Translations under genes and position numbers: made by a program | Notes under the pieces: generated by a model | Seen by the model: the letters and a program-made list of their open reading frames with translations, nothing else | The model's database searches: none | What the model was told of the DNA's origin: nothing | Shown here: in pieces, positions 48,964 through 57,812 of the stretch | How the letters are laid out: each line of letters starts with the position of its first letter | Position numbering within the stretch: position 1 is the first letter of the stretch | Source of the DNA: Methylobacterium tardum | GTDB taxonomy: Bacteria > Pseudomonadota > Alphaproteobacteria > Rhizobiales > Beijerinckiaceae | DNA length: 64,000 nucleotides | Direction of reading: 5' to 3' | Assembly (NCBI RefSeq): GCF_023546765.1 | Contig: NZ_CP097484.1 | Span: 3,132,001-3,196,000, forward strand

Positions 48964-49471
48964 GGTTGGAGGGCGGCTTCGTAGCCAGCGTTCGCCGCTG
49001 GTCGCAGAGGTCGCCCCCGGAGTTCAATGCGGGGAGTACGGCCTGGCGGCTACGGTGCTGGCGGTGCTCCGCGATAACGCTGCTCCTCACGCGCTACGCC
49101 AGGTCGCGCTAGATAGCTGTCCCTGCGGTTCCGGTGCGGGAGGCACCCGGACGGCTTCTGGCTACAAGTTACCGGATTCGATCCATTTGACCGTTTGGAA
49201 GCGGAAGTTTCGAGCTTCTGCAAAGAGTCGAGGCTGTGTGAAAACACAGGTACATTCCGGAATTGGCGGATAATATAATATATGCTAGACATTCTAGCCT
49301 AATAAACGGTGGCCCGGAAGTATGTAGGGCGCCCGTTCCGATATTTAGCAGAGGTATCGAGAAAAGGTCCTTCTAGCACTTCCGCGTTTTCACACGGCCT
49401 CGGTCGTAAGCGGGCGTTACAACAGCGTCCGCTTTTCTGGTTTCCTGTTCAGAAGCGGAAAAGCCGCAACA
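48964..49471 (+). other. Intergenic region, no gene seen
   Basis: About 500 bases with lower G+C than the neighbours around 49250-49310 and no supported reading frame. It ends in motifs such as AGCGTCCGCTTTTCTGG and GTTCAGAAGCGGAAAAGCCG, which belong to the dispersed repeat family. Confidence 0.45.
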
Positions 49472-49671
49472 GGCCGATTTTGTTGAAAAACTCGGAGACA
49501 GCGCTTCGAGCGGCATCGAAGGTGGTGCCCGGGAGAAGGTTTGTCTCGTGCGGACTATACATCCCCATTCCAACAGTGTGTTCTGGGCTATCCCATAGTG
49601 GAACTTTCTCCGGCCGACGCCCTTCACGACGCTGCTTCGACCCGATCCCGAGTTTTTCAACAAGATCGGCC
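49472..49671 (+). mobile_element. MITE-like element with 24-base terminal inverted repeats
   Basis: A 200-base unit bounded by 24-base arms, GGCCGATTTTGTTGAAAAAC plus TCGG (49472-49495) and CCGAGTTTTTCAACAAGATC plus GGCC (49648-49671), complementary at 23 of 24 positions. The interior encodes no transposase. Ends containing GTTTTTCAACA occur on several insertion sequences, so this may be a non-autonomous derivative or an IS with an internal deletion. No target duplication was clear. Confidence 0.6.
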
Positions 49672-49810
49672 ACTTTCGGTCATTCGGGGTAGATCAGACC
49701 TTCGGCAAGCGGACCTTCCGAAAGTCTGAGGATGGTCGGAAGCAGCCCACGAGGCAGGTGCCAAGCGCCAGATCTCGACCGATAGAGTTTCGGCGAGGTG
49801 CGATGGGCGG

Positions 49811-49829
49811 GTGACGAATATTTCGTCAC
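49811..49829 (+). promoter_or_regulatory. Perfect 19-base palindrome, possible regulator site
   Basis: GTGACGAA-TAT-TTCGTCAC is symmetric over 8-base arms with a 3-base centre. It resembles a dimeric repressor site, but no gene starts nearby on either strand. It lies between the MITE-like element and a riboswitch-like stretch. Confidence 0.35.
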
Positions 49830-49879
49830 GGTTGGTCGTTGCCGTCGACGATGAATGATGGTGTCGACGTCGACGGACG

Positions 49880-49995
49880 TGCAACCTCAGGGATCCCGGA
49901 GAGACGGCTGCCGCCACTGTAGCAATGGCCGAGCACATAGGTTGTCGCAGTTCAAGCTGGCCGCTTTCGAGAAGCCCAGACAATCGGCAGCACGC
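49880..49995 (+). ncRNA. Degraded cobalamin-riboswitch-like sequence
   Basis: The stretch contains AGGGATCCCGG, then GGCTGCCGCCACTGTAGC (compare the GGCTGCCCCCGCCACTGTG core of cobalamin riboswitches), then GAAGCCCAGACAATCGGC at the place of the conserved GAGCCAGGAGACCGGCC box. Spacing is roughly right but several core bases differ, and no plus-strand gene follows. It is best seen as a decayed riboswitch whose gene has been lost, or as chance resemblance. Confidence 0.3.
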
Positions 49996-50030
49996 CTGAT
50001 TGTTCAACCCCGTGACGCTGCCCAAGACCT

Positions 50031-50432
50031 TCAACCCGCGGCTGGTCCAGCCTCCACGAGATAGGCCCAAGCCGCAGCCTCCTCAGCTAGATCGAACGTT
50101 TTCGTCTCGACCGGGATGACCGTCCCCGACAGCTTGATCATGGCGCGAGCGAACGTTGGTGCGCCGACCACGACGTACTTCCGAATATGGGCCACCGACC
50201 GGACCTTTACTTCGTTCGCGTAGCCGTCGAACTTCGCGCCAAGATCCGAGCCTTCGTAGTTCGACATAATGAGCAACATGTCGATCTTACCATGCGCCTT
50301 CATGGCCTCGTCGGTGATCGAGGACATCCACTCGATGTCCGGCTTCGTGATTTTGTCCTTGATCTCGAAGGCGATGAGATCAGCCCGCGGCGCGTCGCGC
50401 TGGATGACGGACCCGTCTGGTGCAGCGTTCAT
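50031..50432 (-). CDS. SpoIIAA/STAS-like protein (DUF3478 type)
   Basis: A 133-residue cytoplasmic protein: LIAFEIKDKITKPDIEWMSS, ITDEAMKAHGKIDMLLIMSN, YEGSDLGAKFDGYANEVKVR and HIRKYVVVGAPTFARAMIKL, the pattern of short STAS/SpoIIAA-like proteins of unknown function. The start at 50432 is chosen because GGAGAG precedes it; the longer frame to 50522 adds unrelated residues. It is an isolated gene in accessory DNA. Confidence 0.75.
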   Translation of the reverse strand: MNAAPDGSVIQRDAPRADLIAFEIKDKITKPDIEWMSSITDEAMKAHGKIDMLLIMSNYEGSDLGAKFDGYANEVKVRSVAHIRKYVVVGAPTFARAMIKLSGTVIPVETKTFDLAEEAAAWAYLVEAGPAAG

Positions 50433-50640
50433 GAAGCTCTCCGGGGCTACATCGTTTGGCAATCGTCGGAAACCGCGCGGTGGTGAGTCCGGATCCGCAG
50501 ATGCTCGGGCTGCGGCCATCAAGCGCGATAAGAGGCTCGCCGGGCCCTGCCCGGACCTGCGGCATCTCAGTCCCTGTCCCGGTCAGAGGTGGAAGGGGCC
50601 GGTGAGTACACGCCGGACGCTACTGTCCCCAACGACACTC

Positions 50641-50856
50641 TCAGCGACGCATCTCGACCTGCTGCTGAGCGGCCAGGATGGCGCGGGTGTAGCCCAGCAC
50701 CTTGTTGCGGTCTGCCCCCCGGCCGATCGAGAGCCACATGGAGATCAACTCGCCGAGCATCGCCGCATCGGACTCGGCGAATGGGCCCGTGAACGTCTCC
50801 ACGGGCACGCCGAGAGCCTTGGCGATGCACGTCAGGATCTGGTGCGTCTCGTTCAT
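50641..50856 (-). CDS. Small helical hypothetical protein
   Basis: A 71-residue protein beginning MNETHQILTCIAKALGVPVE, with FAESDAAMLGELISMWLSIG and KVLGYTRAILAAQQQVE. The regular helices look like a small DNA- or protein-binding fold, and the CIAKALGVPVETF segment recalls a helix-turn-helix start, but no family is certain. A weak GAGACC lies before the ATG. Confidence 0.5.
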   Translation of the reverse strand: MNETHQILTCIAKALGVPVETFTGPFAESDAAMLGELISMWLSIGRGADRNKVLGYTRAILAAQQQVEMRR

Positions 50857-51195
50857 GAGGTCTCGTAACCCCGACCCCTGGCATACCGAATTAAGAATGC
50901 AGTCGAAATCGGAGCGGACCGATCACAGACCCGTGAGCGGTCCAGAGTGTGCGCCGCAGGCGACAGGTGCTGACGCGCATTCAATGACATGGCAGCCATC
51001 GCCGGTTGACGAACTCTCACAAGAGCTTCCGTGGACCCATGATGCTCTTCGAAGCAACGATGCGCCTCGCCGAGTCTGACGGAGTGTCGCAGTGCAGGTG
51101 AGATAAAGCTGATACCGTCCCTGGAACTCGTATCGTAGCCGCATGTTGTCGGGACAACTGCCGGTACTGGCGGCCGCCGAAGGAGATTTGCCTAG
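50857..51195 (+). other. Intergenic region, no gene seen
   Basis: About 340 bases with only short shadow frames. It ends with AAGGAG at 51179-51184, the ribosome binding site of the small gene that follows. Confidence 0.4.
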
Positions 51196-51357
51196 ATGAC
51201 CGACAAGAAGCAGCAGAACCAGTCAAGCAATACTGATCACTCCACGAAGAACAACAAGGACCCAAATCACGACAACCAGGGCACGGTCCATCACTCGGAC
51301 GATGGCCGCCTGAAGGAGAACCGCGAGAAGGGCATCCACCGCGGCGACAAGGAGTAG
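51196..51357 (+). CDS. Small hydrophilic protein, 53 residues
   Basis: A short gene with ATG at 51196 preceded by AAGGAG. The protein (MTDKKQQNQSSNTDHSTKNN ... KENREKGIHRGDKE) is made almost only of charged and polar residues, rich in Lys, Asn, Asp, His and Gln, with no hydrophobic core. It should be disordered, similar in character to small stress-protective or hydrophilin-type proteins. No family is assigned. Confidence 0.6.
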   Translation: MTDKKQQNQSSNTDHSTKNNKDPNHDNQGTVHHSDDGRLKENREKGIHRGDKE

Positions 51358-51426
51358 TCTCAGCCGCCGTATGTGAGGGCGCCGTCGAGGCGCTCTCCGC
51401 TCAGGTCAAAGAGTGATCGAGGAGGT

Positions 51427-51609
51427 ATGATGGCCAACGACGTGACGACTTTCACGATCAAGGACGCGCTGGCGGCACGGATCGAGGACCACATTGAGAT
51501 TGCCATCGAGGCGCAGGATGGGACGAAGCTTAAGCTGAAGGCGACGGCCGACCAACTGGAAGCGCTGGTTGGCGATCTGGAGACCATACTTGATGCTGAC
51601 GATGCCTGA
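51427..51609 (+). CDS. Small acidic hypothetical protein
   Basis: A 60-residue acidic protein (MMANDVTTFTIKDALAARIE ... LEALVGDLETILDADDA), preceded by GGAGG very close to the tandem ATG codons at 51427 and 51430; the second gives better spacing. It has an alternating strand-helix pattern with a KLKLKATADQLEALVGDLE helix. An in-frame GTG at 51373 would lengthen it by 18 basic residues, which is less likely. Function unknown. Confidence 0.6.
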   Translation: MMANDVTTFTIKDALAARIEDHIEIAIEAQDGTKLKLKATADQLEALVGDLETILDADDA

Positions 51610-51642
51610 GGGCGTGACCAGCCCTGCTGAACTCTGAATCCA

Positions 51643-52329
51643 TCAGTCGTGGATGGTCTCCGCACCTGCTTCGTCGGGGTAGTATTGCGGCGCCTCCCTG
51701 CGGTCGAACATGCCGTAGTCGCGTACCACGCGGACGCGGCGCAGCCTGCTTTCTTCCGGCAGCGCGACCTCCGGCTCGAACCCTTCGGCGGCCCCACGAT
51801 TTCGCCAGGATAGAAGCAGGACGAAGTCACCTGGCGTCAGGATGGCCTCGAACACGTCCCAGGCGACGAGGCCATCTGTCTTGGGGCTGAGGCCAAGCCA
51901 TCGGGCGAGCGCGTCCGGGCTCGCCTGTTCTGTCCCGCCAAGCGGGCGGCTTGCATCGATCAGCCTAATGGTCGTGCCTAAGCCGGTCTCGGTCTCGTCC
52001 AGGCGCTGCTCGGTCAACGCGTGACCCGTGGGAACCTGCGTGTCCTTGGTGACCTGACCGACGCGCAGGTGGTAGTCGTGCAGGATCTCGGACCGACCCG
52101 TGGCCTGGGCCTCGTGGTGCCGCACTCGCGTTCGCCAGCGCACCACGGCCTTCTCGTCGCGCCAACCTGAGAGCGACAGAATCCAGCCCTCGCGGGTGAG
52201 GCTGCGGTAGCGGACATTCTCCACGAAGCCGTCGATCTGCTCCAACTCGGGCCGCAGGATCTTGGCGTGCCCGAGATAGGCGTCCCACTGCTCGGCGCGC
52301 GGATGAGCTTCGAAGATCACGGAGAACAC
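51643..52329 (-). CDS. Tandem antibiotic-biosynthesis-monooxygenase (ABM) domain protein
   Basis: A 228-residue protein with two ferredoxin-like ABM domains. The first is MFSVIFEAHPRAEQWDAYLG to EILHDYHLRV, including VRYRSLTREGWILSLSGWRD. The second is about 115-215, with AWDVFEAILTPGDFVLLLSW and RVRVVRDYGMFDRREAPQYY. Single-domain ABM proteins are small cofactor-free or heme-degrading oxygenases; the two-domain form is common in alphaproteobacteria with unknown substrate. It has no signal peptide. Confidence 0.82.
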   Translation of the reverse strand: MFSVIFEAHPRAEQWDAYLGHAKILRPELEQIDGFVENVRYRSLTREGWILSLSGWRDEKAVVRWRTRVRHHEAQATGRSEILHDYHLRVGQVTKDTQVPTGHALTEQRLDETETGLGTTIRLIDASRPLGGTEQASPDALARWLGLSPKTDGLVAWDVFEAILTPGDFVLLLSWRNRGAAEGFEPEVALPEESRLRRVRVVRDYGMFDRREAPQYYPDEAGAETIHD

Positions 52330-52576
52330 GCGTCATTCCTTCTGCATGGCGTCCTGCTGGTCGTTATGGTGACATCAGGCTTACACCCGATCCGGCCGAG
52401 GCTCTACGCCGGTCCCAGCCGTTGCTGACCGGCTACCGGAAGGTGATCCGCCCACCATTGCCATGAGCGGGTCGGTCTAGCGGCGGGACAGCAGGGCCTC
52501 CGGCCATTTGGTCCCCTTTAACGCCACGCTTACCCTGACCGGCCACGGTCGCGCGCCTCATAGCAAGGATCAGCGC

Positions 52577-52867
52577 ATGCCTGGGAAGATTGAAGTCACC
52601 GACACCGTGGCCGTGGCAGGCGAGCGCATCTGCTCGATTATTGAGCGCGTCGAGCGACTGGAGGAAGAGATCAAGGACCTCATGGAGGCCAAGAAGGAGA
52701 TCTTTGCCGAGGCCAAGAGTGAGGGCTTGGACGTGAAGGTGCTCAAGGAGATCCTAAAGATCCGCAAGCAGGATAAAGATGAGCGCGACGAACAGGAGAC
52801 GCTGCTCGACGTGTACCTGCGCGCCATGGACGCGCCGTCGCCTGCGCCCCTAGCCGAGGCAGCCTGA
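52577..52867 (+). CDS. gapR: GapR family nucleoid-associated protein (DUF2312)
   Basis: A 96-residue protein with the DUF2312 pattern: RICSIIERVERLEEEIKDLM, EAKKEIFAEAKSEGLDVKVL and KEILKIRKQDKDERDEQETL. GapR binds overtwisted AT-rich DNA ahead of replication and transcription forks in alphaproteobacteria. It is a helical coiled-coil tetramer. The ATG at 52577 fits the family start; the frame extends upstream without similarity. Confidence 0.92.
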   Translation: MPGKIEVTDTVAVAGERICSIIERVERLEEEIKDLMEAKKEIFAEAKSEGLDVKVLKEILKIRKQDKDERDEQETLLDVYLRAMDAPSPAPLAEAA

Positions 52868-52995
52868 GCTACAGTCTAGTCGGGACGGTGTAAGGCGCTG
52901 TCCCGACTGTCCGACGTTCGCCCCGTCTCCCGGCAGGTCTTCGCACCCTCAGGCGCTTGCCTGAAGACCTGCGCATCCGAGCAGGAAGATACCGC

Positions 52996-53418
52996 ATGCG
53001 CATCCCAGCCACGCTCGCGCTCTTAGCCACGTTCGGCTTCACCGCGGCTGTCCACGCGCAAGGATTGGAACGAGGCGCCCAGGATGGAGCATCCCGCGGC
53101 GAGGAGATCGCCGGTCCCCTGGGCGCGATCGTCGGTGGGGCGATCGGGGCGGCCGTGGGCACCGCCAACGGGATCCTGGGTGTCGATCGGCGAGAGCGTT
53201 TTCGCATCTACGCGCTAGGCGAACACCGCCCGTCCGTCGCACTCGCTGGCCCGGTGCGGATTGGGACCGTGCTACCGGAGGACGGTGTGGTCTACTACGA
53301 CGTGCCGCGGGAGTTCGCGCTGCCGGAGTACAGCTACACGATCATCAACGGGCATCTCGTGCTGGTCGAACCGCGCACTCGCCGCGTCGTGGAGGTGATT
53401 GATGACGGGCGGCCCTGA
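52996..53418 (+). CDS. DUF1236 domain exported protein
   Basis: A 140-residue secreted protein. Its signal peptide MRIPATLALLATFGFTAAVHAQ is followed by a Gly/Ala-rich segment (GAIVGGAIGAAVGTANGILG) that could insert in membrane, then a DUF1236 domain with VRIGTVLPEDGVVYYDVPRE and YTIINGHLVLVEPRTRRVVEVID. The start at 52996 has AGGAAG upstream. DUF1236 proteins occur mostly in Hyphomicrobiales and have no established function. Confidence 0.82.
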   Translation: MRIPATLALLATFGFTAAVHAQGLERGAQDGASRGEEIAGPLGAIVGGAIGAAVGTANGILGVDRRERFRIYALGEHRPSVALAGPVRIGTVLPEDGVVYYDVPREFALPEYSYTIINGHLVLVEPRTRRVVEVIDDGRP

Positions 53419-53424
53419 CGCGAG

Positions 53425-53616
53425 TCAGCCTGACTTCCGTTCCCGATTGGCTTCTTCATCAGCCACGGCCTCGACGGCCGCGATCACGTTCTCTAACTCG
53501 GCGACCTGACGCAGAGCGCTACCGGCGGCCATCCCGTCGTGCTCAGCCATCGCCAGGATGAGATCGCGCTGCTGAGACTTGAGGCGGTTGAGAAGGGCGT
53601 TGAGCTTATCGGACAT
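53425..53616 (-). CDS. Small helical hypothetical protein
   Basis: A 63-residue protein starting MSDKLNALLNRLKSQQRDLI, then MAEHDGMAAGSALRQVAELE and NVIAAVEAVADEEANRE. The whole sequence is an amphipathic helical hairpin. It is convergent with the DUF1236 gene, six bases between their stops. No ribosome binding site is obvious, and function is unknown. Confidence 0.5.
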   Translation of the reverse strand: MSDKLNALLNRLKSQQRDLILAMAEHDGMAAGSALRQVAELENVIAAVEAVADEEANRERKSG

Positions 53617-53939
53617 CGAGCGACTGTAGGCGCGACCTCAGCGGGCGCCAACCAAGAGGATGGCCCAGAAGCCGACATCCAGCTTCGCGCGCGAACGCAT
53701 ACTCGGTCTGCTTCCGAGAAAACATTGCTCAGGGCGGCCCTTCGGAGCGGCGGCTGGACTGGCCGCCCACGAGACGCCAAAACGCAGTTCCAAGCTTCCT
53801 GGGCACCAAGTCCTTTCTAAACCCGAGGAACCTGCTCACACCGGAGGTTTCCTAGGGGCTCATCCGGCTGAAACTTGTGCCGGTCGCCTCTACGCTTCTA
53901 TTCCCGAACCCTCCATGCGCAGCAACGGTGTGTTCCACC

Positions 53940-54130
53940 GCCGTTCGATGTCGATCGTCGCGTTGACGTCGCGTGGTCCTCGTGGCCGCAATGGATGCAG
54001 ACGGAGCGCGCTGGCTCTCGCGGCTCCTCACATCGACCACACCGCACGCCGCGCAGGTCTGCGACGTGGACTCGTGCGAGGTCCGCCGGAACGGCGGGAT
54101 CCACCTCTGCTACGCCGTCGAGCGCCGATA
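53940..54130 (-). pseudogene. Remnant of TnpB/OrfB-type transposase zinc-finger end
   Basis: On the minus strand, pieces in two frames read EVDPA, then TSQTCAACGVVDVRSRESQR, then SVCIHCGHEDHA and VNATIDIERRW. Together these are the four-Cys zinc finger that ends IS200/IS605-family OrfB (TnpB) proteins. At least two frameshifts interrupt it, and the upstream RuvC-like part is missing. It is a small inactive relic. Confidence 0.6.
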
Positions 54131-54255
54131 GGTGGCAGACCATCCAATCGCTGAGGCCGGCTCACCGCTCCGTCAACCGGAGCGGCACGGCGGAGACCGG
54201 TCTGAAGGCGAATCTGATGTCCATGGAACCGACCGCAACCGCCATGAAAGAAACC

Positions 54256-54405
54256 ATGACAGCTTCGATCATCGCCCCGGGTCGCGTCGCGGTCGTCACG
54301 GGGGCCGCGATGGGCATCGGCGCCGCGGCCGCGGCCCGGTTTGCCCAGCCGGCGTTCCGGAAAAGCCTGTCCGCCTTGCGCGCCACGCTCAAAACACAGC
54401 CGTAA
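54256..54405 (+). pseudogene. Truncated short-chain dehydrogenase N-terminus
   Basis: The frame opens MTASIIAPGRVAVVTGAAMG followed by IGAAAAARFA, the nucleotide-binding TGxxxGIG start of an SDR. After about 30 residues it changes to unrelated sequence (QPAFRKSLSALRATLKTQ) and stops. Only the first helix-strand unit survives, next to the TnpB relic, so an insertion or deletion has removed the rest. Confidence 0.55.
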
Positions 54406-54810
54406 TTTGGAGGTTCTGAGCCGCTCTACGCGGACTAGGCCCTGTTTGGACCCATTCAGTGGGCGCGCTGCATCAGTCCGTTTGCGCTACTCGAACAAGG
54501 AGATCCTGTTCTAAAGTGGCGAGACAGGCTCCTCGACCGGTTTGGCGGCTTGGCGCGAGCGGTTCCGGCTTACGGGCCATAGTCACTGGCCGACGTGTGA
54601 GAGGTTGGCCATCGAGCCTACGCGGTCGTGGCGAGTTCGTGCTCAGCCATGCTGAGCTTTGGCGGGAATTACGGCGTCTCCCCCGACCATGGCTCTCGCG
54701 AGGTCGCTCGGGAAACACTGCTCACTGCAGCTGACGCTTAAGCCCATCCCGGTGACCGTGCCTGGCTTGAGAGCTGGACGACAGTTTGGCAGCGGGCCAA
54801 TGCCCCTCGC
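54406..54810 (+). other. Intergenic region, decayed accessory DNA
   Basis: About 400 bases without a supported gene. GGCCCTGTTTGGACCC (54438-54453) is a palindrome-like motif that resembles insertion-sequence ends. The rest contains only short unsupported frames. Confidence 0.35.
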
Positions 54811-55491
54811 TTATGGATGCGGCTGCAAATTCGCGAGGCCATGCGCCACGTCGAGTAGGGTTTGACCCTCAACGTCAGGCGGGAGCAGCACGTTCGGGTA
54901 GGTCTGTCCGCGCGCTACGAAGCCGGTTGTCAGGCCCACAGCCTTGGCTCCGTGCGTGTCCCACGCATGGGTTGCCACGAGAGCAAGCTGATCAAGCGTG
55001 ACGCCCGCTTCTGCTGCCGCGTAGCGGTACACCTCCGGCCTTGGCTTGGAGCGCTGTACCTCATCAACCGAGAGCACAGCCTCGACATACGGGTCCAAGC
55101 CGGAGCGGCGGAGCAGCTTCTCGGTCGATGCGGTCGCGCTGTTGCTCAATGCGATCACGCGAAAGCCCTGACTCCTCAGCACAGTGAAAGCCGCAAGGGC
55201 GTCGGCGTGTGGCTCAAGCTCAGTCATGCCGTCCAGTACGCCCGCTATTTGCTCGGGATTGCCGGACAGACCATGGGTGGACAGCAAGGAGGCAAGCGCC
55301 CCGTCCAGCACCGAGCGAAATGGCGCGAAGCGGTCCGTGATCGCGATGGCAAACGCGTCTCGCAGGGCTGAGGCGAACCACACCTCCAGCGCTGTTGCCG
55401 GCAGGCCGAGAGCGATGAGCCGCGGACGGATGCTTTCCAAAGAAAATACCGTCTCGTTGATGTCGAACGCGATGACCTTGGGTCGTGTCAT
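54811..55491 (-). CDS. HAD-superfamily hydrolase, haloacid dehalogenase type II
   Basis: A 226-residue protein with all four HAD motifs: the nucleophile Asp in VIAFDINETVFSLESIRP, Ser/Thr in FRVIALSNSATASTEKLL, Lys in EVQRSKPRPEVYRYAAAEAG and acidic residues in LVATHAWDTHGAKAVGLTTG. The length and the cap region between motifs I and II fit type II 2-haloacid dehalogenases, which hydrolyse L-2-haloacids; other small phosphoester substrates are possible. Cytoplasmic, monocistronic. Confidence 0.88.
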   Translation of the reverse strand: MTRPKVIAFDINETVFSLESIRPRLIALGLPATALEVWFASALRDAFAIAITDRFAPFRSVLDGALASLLSTHGLSGNPEQIAGVLDGMTELEPHADALAAFTVLRSQGFRVIALSNSATASTEKLLRRSGLDPYVEAVLSVDEVQRSKPRPEVYRYAAAEAGVTLDQLALVATHAWDTHGAKAVGLTTGFVARGQTYPNVLLPPDVEGQTLLDVAHGLANLQPHP

Positions 55492-55583
55492 GGACGCCGT
55501 CCTTTATGTTATCACCGGCTGTCGAGCATGGCGCGACAGTGCATCTGCCGATACGAACGTGTGAACCAGCGGAAACTGCCTCG

Positions 55584-56829
55584 TCAGCGGAGAGTGCGAC
55601 GTGCAACTATGCCGAGCGTCGAGCCCTGCACGATGATGGTGAAGAGCACGACCGCGTAAGTAGCGGCCAGGATCGCTGGCTTGTCCGGCACCTCGGGCAG
55701 CGAGAGCGCCAGGGCTACCGAGATGCCCCCACGCACGCCGGCCCAGGTCAGGAACGGCAGGTTGCGCGCCGAGAACAGGTCAGTCCACCGGACCAGAAGA
55801 AGGGGCATCGCGACAGCTATGGCTCTGGCCGCCAGCACAATCGGAACCGCGGCCGCAGCCAGGATGATCGCAGACACCTCAAACCGCAGGACCAGCACCT
55901 CAAGACCGATCAGGAGGAACAGGACTGAGTTCAGCACCTCGCCGACCAAGGTCCAGAGGGCGGACACGTAGCCCTGCGTGCGCTGGCTCATGGCGTCGCG
56001 CGGCGCGCGATCGCCAACAAGCAGGCCAGCGGCGACAACGGCGAGCGGACCGCTGGTCCCGAGCTTCTGCGCGACCGCATAGGTGCCGGCGACGAGAGCC
56101 AGGGTGATCAGAACCTCAACCGGGAAGTCGCCGACCGCCCGCATTGCGCGATAAGCGATGTAGCCGGTGATCACGCCCAGGAGCAGGCCGCCAGCAGCCT
56201 CCTGCACCAATAACCGCACCACCTCGCCGGTCCCATGCTCGCCCTCCAGCTCCGGCCGCGTAGCCGAGCAGGATCGTGAACAGCACGACACCGACGCCGT
56301 CGTTGAACAGGGCCTCGCCCTGCATCTCGATCTCCAGGGCTTTGGGCACGTCCACATTCTTGAGCGTACTGAGGACCGCGACAGGGTCGGTGGGGCTGAT
56401 CAGGGCGCCGAACACCAGGGCCCACGATAGCGGGAGCGGACGCCCTATGGCCTGCGCCGCGCCCCAGAGCCCCGCACCCACGACCGCGGTCGAAATCACG
56501 GTCGCAACGAGCGCCAGGAGGGCAATGGGCCAAGCGCGTTCGCGCATGGCTTCCAAGTTGAGGTTGAGCGCACCGGCAAAGAGCAGGAAGGCCAGCATCC
56601 CGTTCATCACCACCTGGGTGAAGTCGATCTGCTGGAGCGCTCGCGTGAGCTCCTCATAGAGGTGCTGTGCGGGGAACAGGAGGTCGAGAAGGACGAGCAG
56701 CAGCGAAGCCAGGAGGCCGAGGATGAGCAGGCCGATGGAGTGCGGTAGGCGGACGAAGCGGCGGTTGAGCCAGCCAAACAGGGCCGAGAGGGTCAGGAGC
56801 AGAGCGGCAAGGTCGAAGATGGAGAGCAC
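55584..56829 (-). pseudogene. CPA1-family Na+/H+ antiporter (NhaP-like), single frameshift
   Basis: The N-terminal frame (from 56829) gives helices SIFDLAALLLTLSALFGWLN and FVFG-like WALVFGALISPTDPVAVLST with the ion-binding Asp motif, to VVLFTILLGYAAG. The C-terminal frame continues GTGEVVRLLVQEAAGGLLLG, LFLLIGLEVLVLRF and FLTWAGVRGGISVALALSLP, the conserved GxRGG region. One extra base in the GAGGGC region near 56250-56262 splits them; without it the protein is 414 residues. It would exchange sodium (or potassium) for protons at the inner membrane. Sequencing error is more likely than real loss. Confidence 0.82.
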
Positions 56830-57035
56830 GCGGTTTCCTCGGCTTCACTCATGGGAGTGAGGGAGAAATCGAGATTGCTGGACGGGCATCTCGGATGGGC
56901 AACGTGCATCGAGGCCGTCAGATCGCTGGACACTTGGCACGATAGCAGATGGAGCGAGGCATGCCCGGGCTGGAGCGGCACACTGGAACCTGCATCCGTC
57001 CTCACCGTTGGCCGAATGCTCTCGGAGAGGTAGCA

Positions 57036-57248
57036 ATGTATCCGCTGTTATCACTCGCCTTTTCCGGCGCCATCGTTCTAGGCACCGCATCCGGGGTCTT
57101 CGCGCAGGAGGCGTCTAAGCAGAGCGAGGAGCAGGTTTGCCATACCAGGGCCGATGAACTGAAAATGGCTGCCGACTTACGTGACGCCTACATGCGCGAG
57201 TGTCTGGCAGGCGAGCGCCTGAGGCGGGGCGGAGCCGAACGGAAGTAG
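57036..57248 (+). CDS. Small exported PsiF-like protein
   Basis: A 70-residue protein with a signal peptide (MYPLLSLAFSGAIVLGTASG, cleaved near VFAQEA) and a mature part CHTRADELKMAADLRDAYMR followed by ECLAGE. The C-x-x-x-A-x-x-L ... R-x-x-x-M-x-x-C-L arrangement matches PsiF-type repeats, with the two Cys probably forming a disulfide in the periplasm. GAGAGG lies before the ATG. The function of the family is not known. Confidence 0.65.
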   Translation: MYPLLSLAFSGAIVLGTASGVFAQEASKQSEEQVCHTRADELKMAADLRDAYMRECLAGERLRRGGAERK

Positions 57249-57358
57249 CGTTATCCCGGTGTTGGTCCCCGGGTTGTTCGGCAGCACTGTGGTTCCGGAT
57301 TACGGCTCAAAACACTGAAGCCGGAGGTATCCACGGTGCTCTACCCTGGCCGTTTGAA

Positions 57359-57511
57359 GTGAGGTTGCCGCCGCTCACGCTAGGATTGAGCGTGGTCCTT
57401 GTGGCGGCATTGTCTGTGAAACTCCTTGAATATGCCGGGTTCGAACACGCTCCTTTCGTCGTTCTGGTGGCCGGCCTCATAGCTGGTGGTGTGGTTGCCA
57501 TCTTCAGGTGA
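57359..57511 (+). CDS. Possible two-helix membrane protein
   Basis: A short frame from GTG 57359 gives about 50 residues with two hydrophobic helices (LGLSVVLVAALSVKLL and APFVVLVAGLIAGGVVAIF) and a final Arg. The composition is convincing for a small inner membrane protein, but no ribosome binding site sits at a suitable distance, and GGAGG at 57322-57326 would serve a frame that stops at once. A single-base error could hide the true start. Confidence 0.35.
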   Translation: MRLPPLTLGLSVVLVAALSVKLLEYAGFEHAPFVVLVAGLIAGGVVAIFR

Positions 57512-57812
57512 ACCGTTCACCGCTCCGCAACCGGCCTCGGCCAGCTTTCTCATGATACCGGATACCGCATGATCTCCTCGGAACCGCTCGGGCGCTTGGA
57601 GGCACTCGGCCGCCCGACCGTTGTCCTTCTTCCAAGGTTCGCCGTCGCCACAGTCCGAGGCCTGGAGCTGCTGGCCGAGAGCATTGCCTGATCGACTCAC
57701 GAGATCGGGCAAAATCTATAGCCCTGCAGAGTGCGCGAACGTTCCTGGCCCGTTGTCCGTTGGAAATCTTGGCCCTTCAGGTTGCCTGAGTGTGGGCCGG
57801 AGGAGGCCGCAG
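57512..57812 (+). other. Leader region of kup
   Basis: About 300 bases with no supported gene. It ends in GGAGGAGG (57798-57806), the ribosome binding site of kup. No riboswitch or operator was recognised. Confidence 0.4.

Noticed and set aside
49309..49692. 127-codon plus-strand frame and its minus-strand counterparts over the MITE-like element
   Set aside because: The frame crosses both inverted arms, so it is explained by the element and not by coding.
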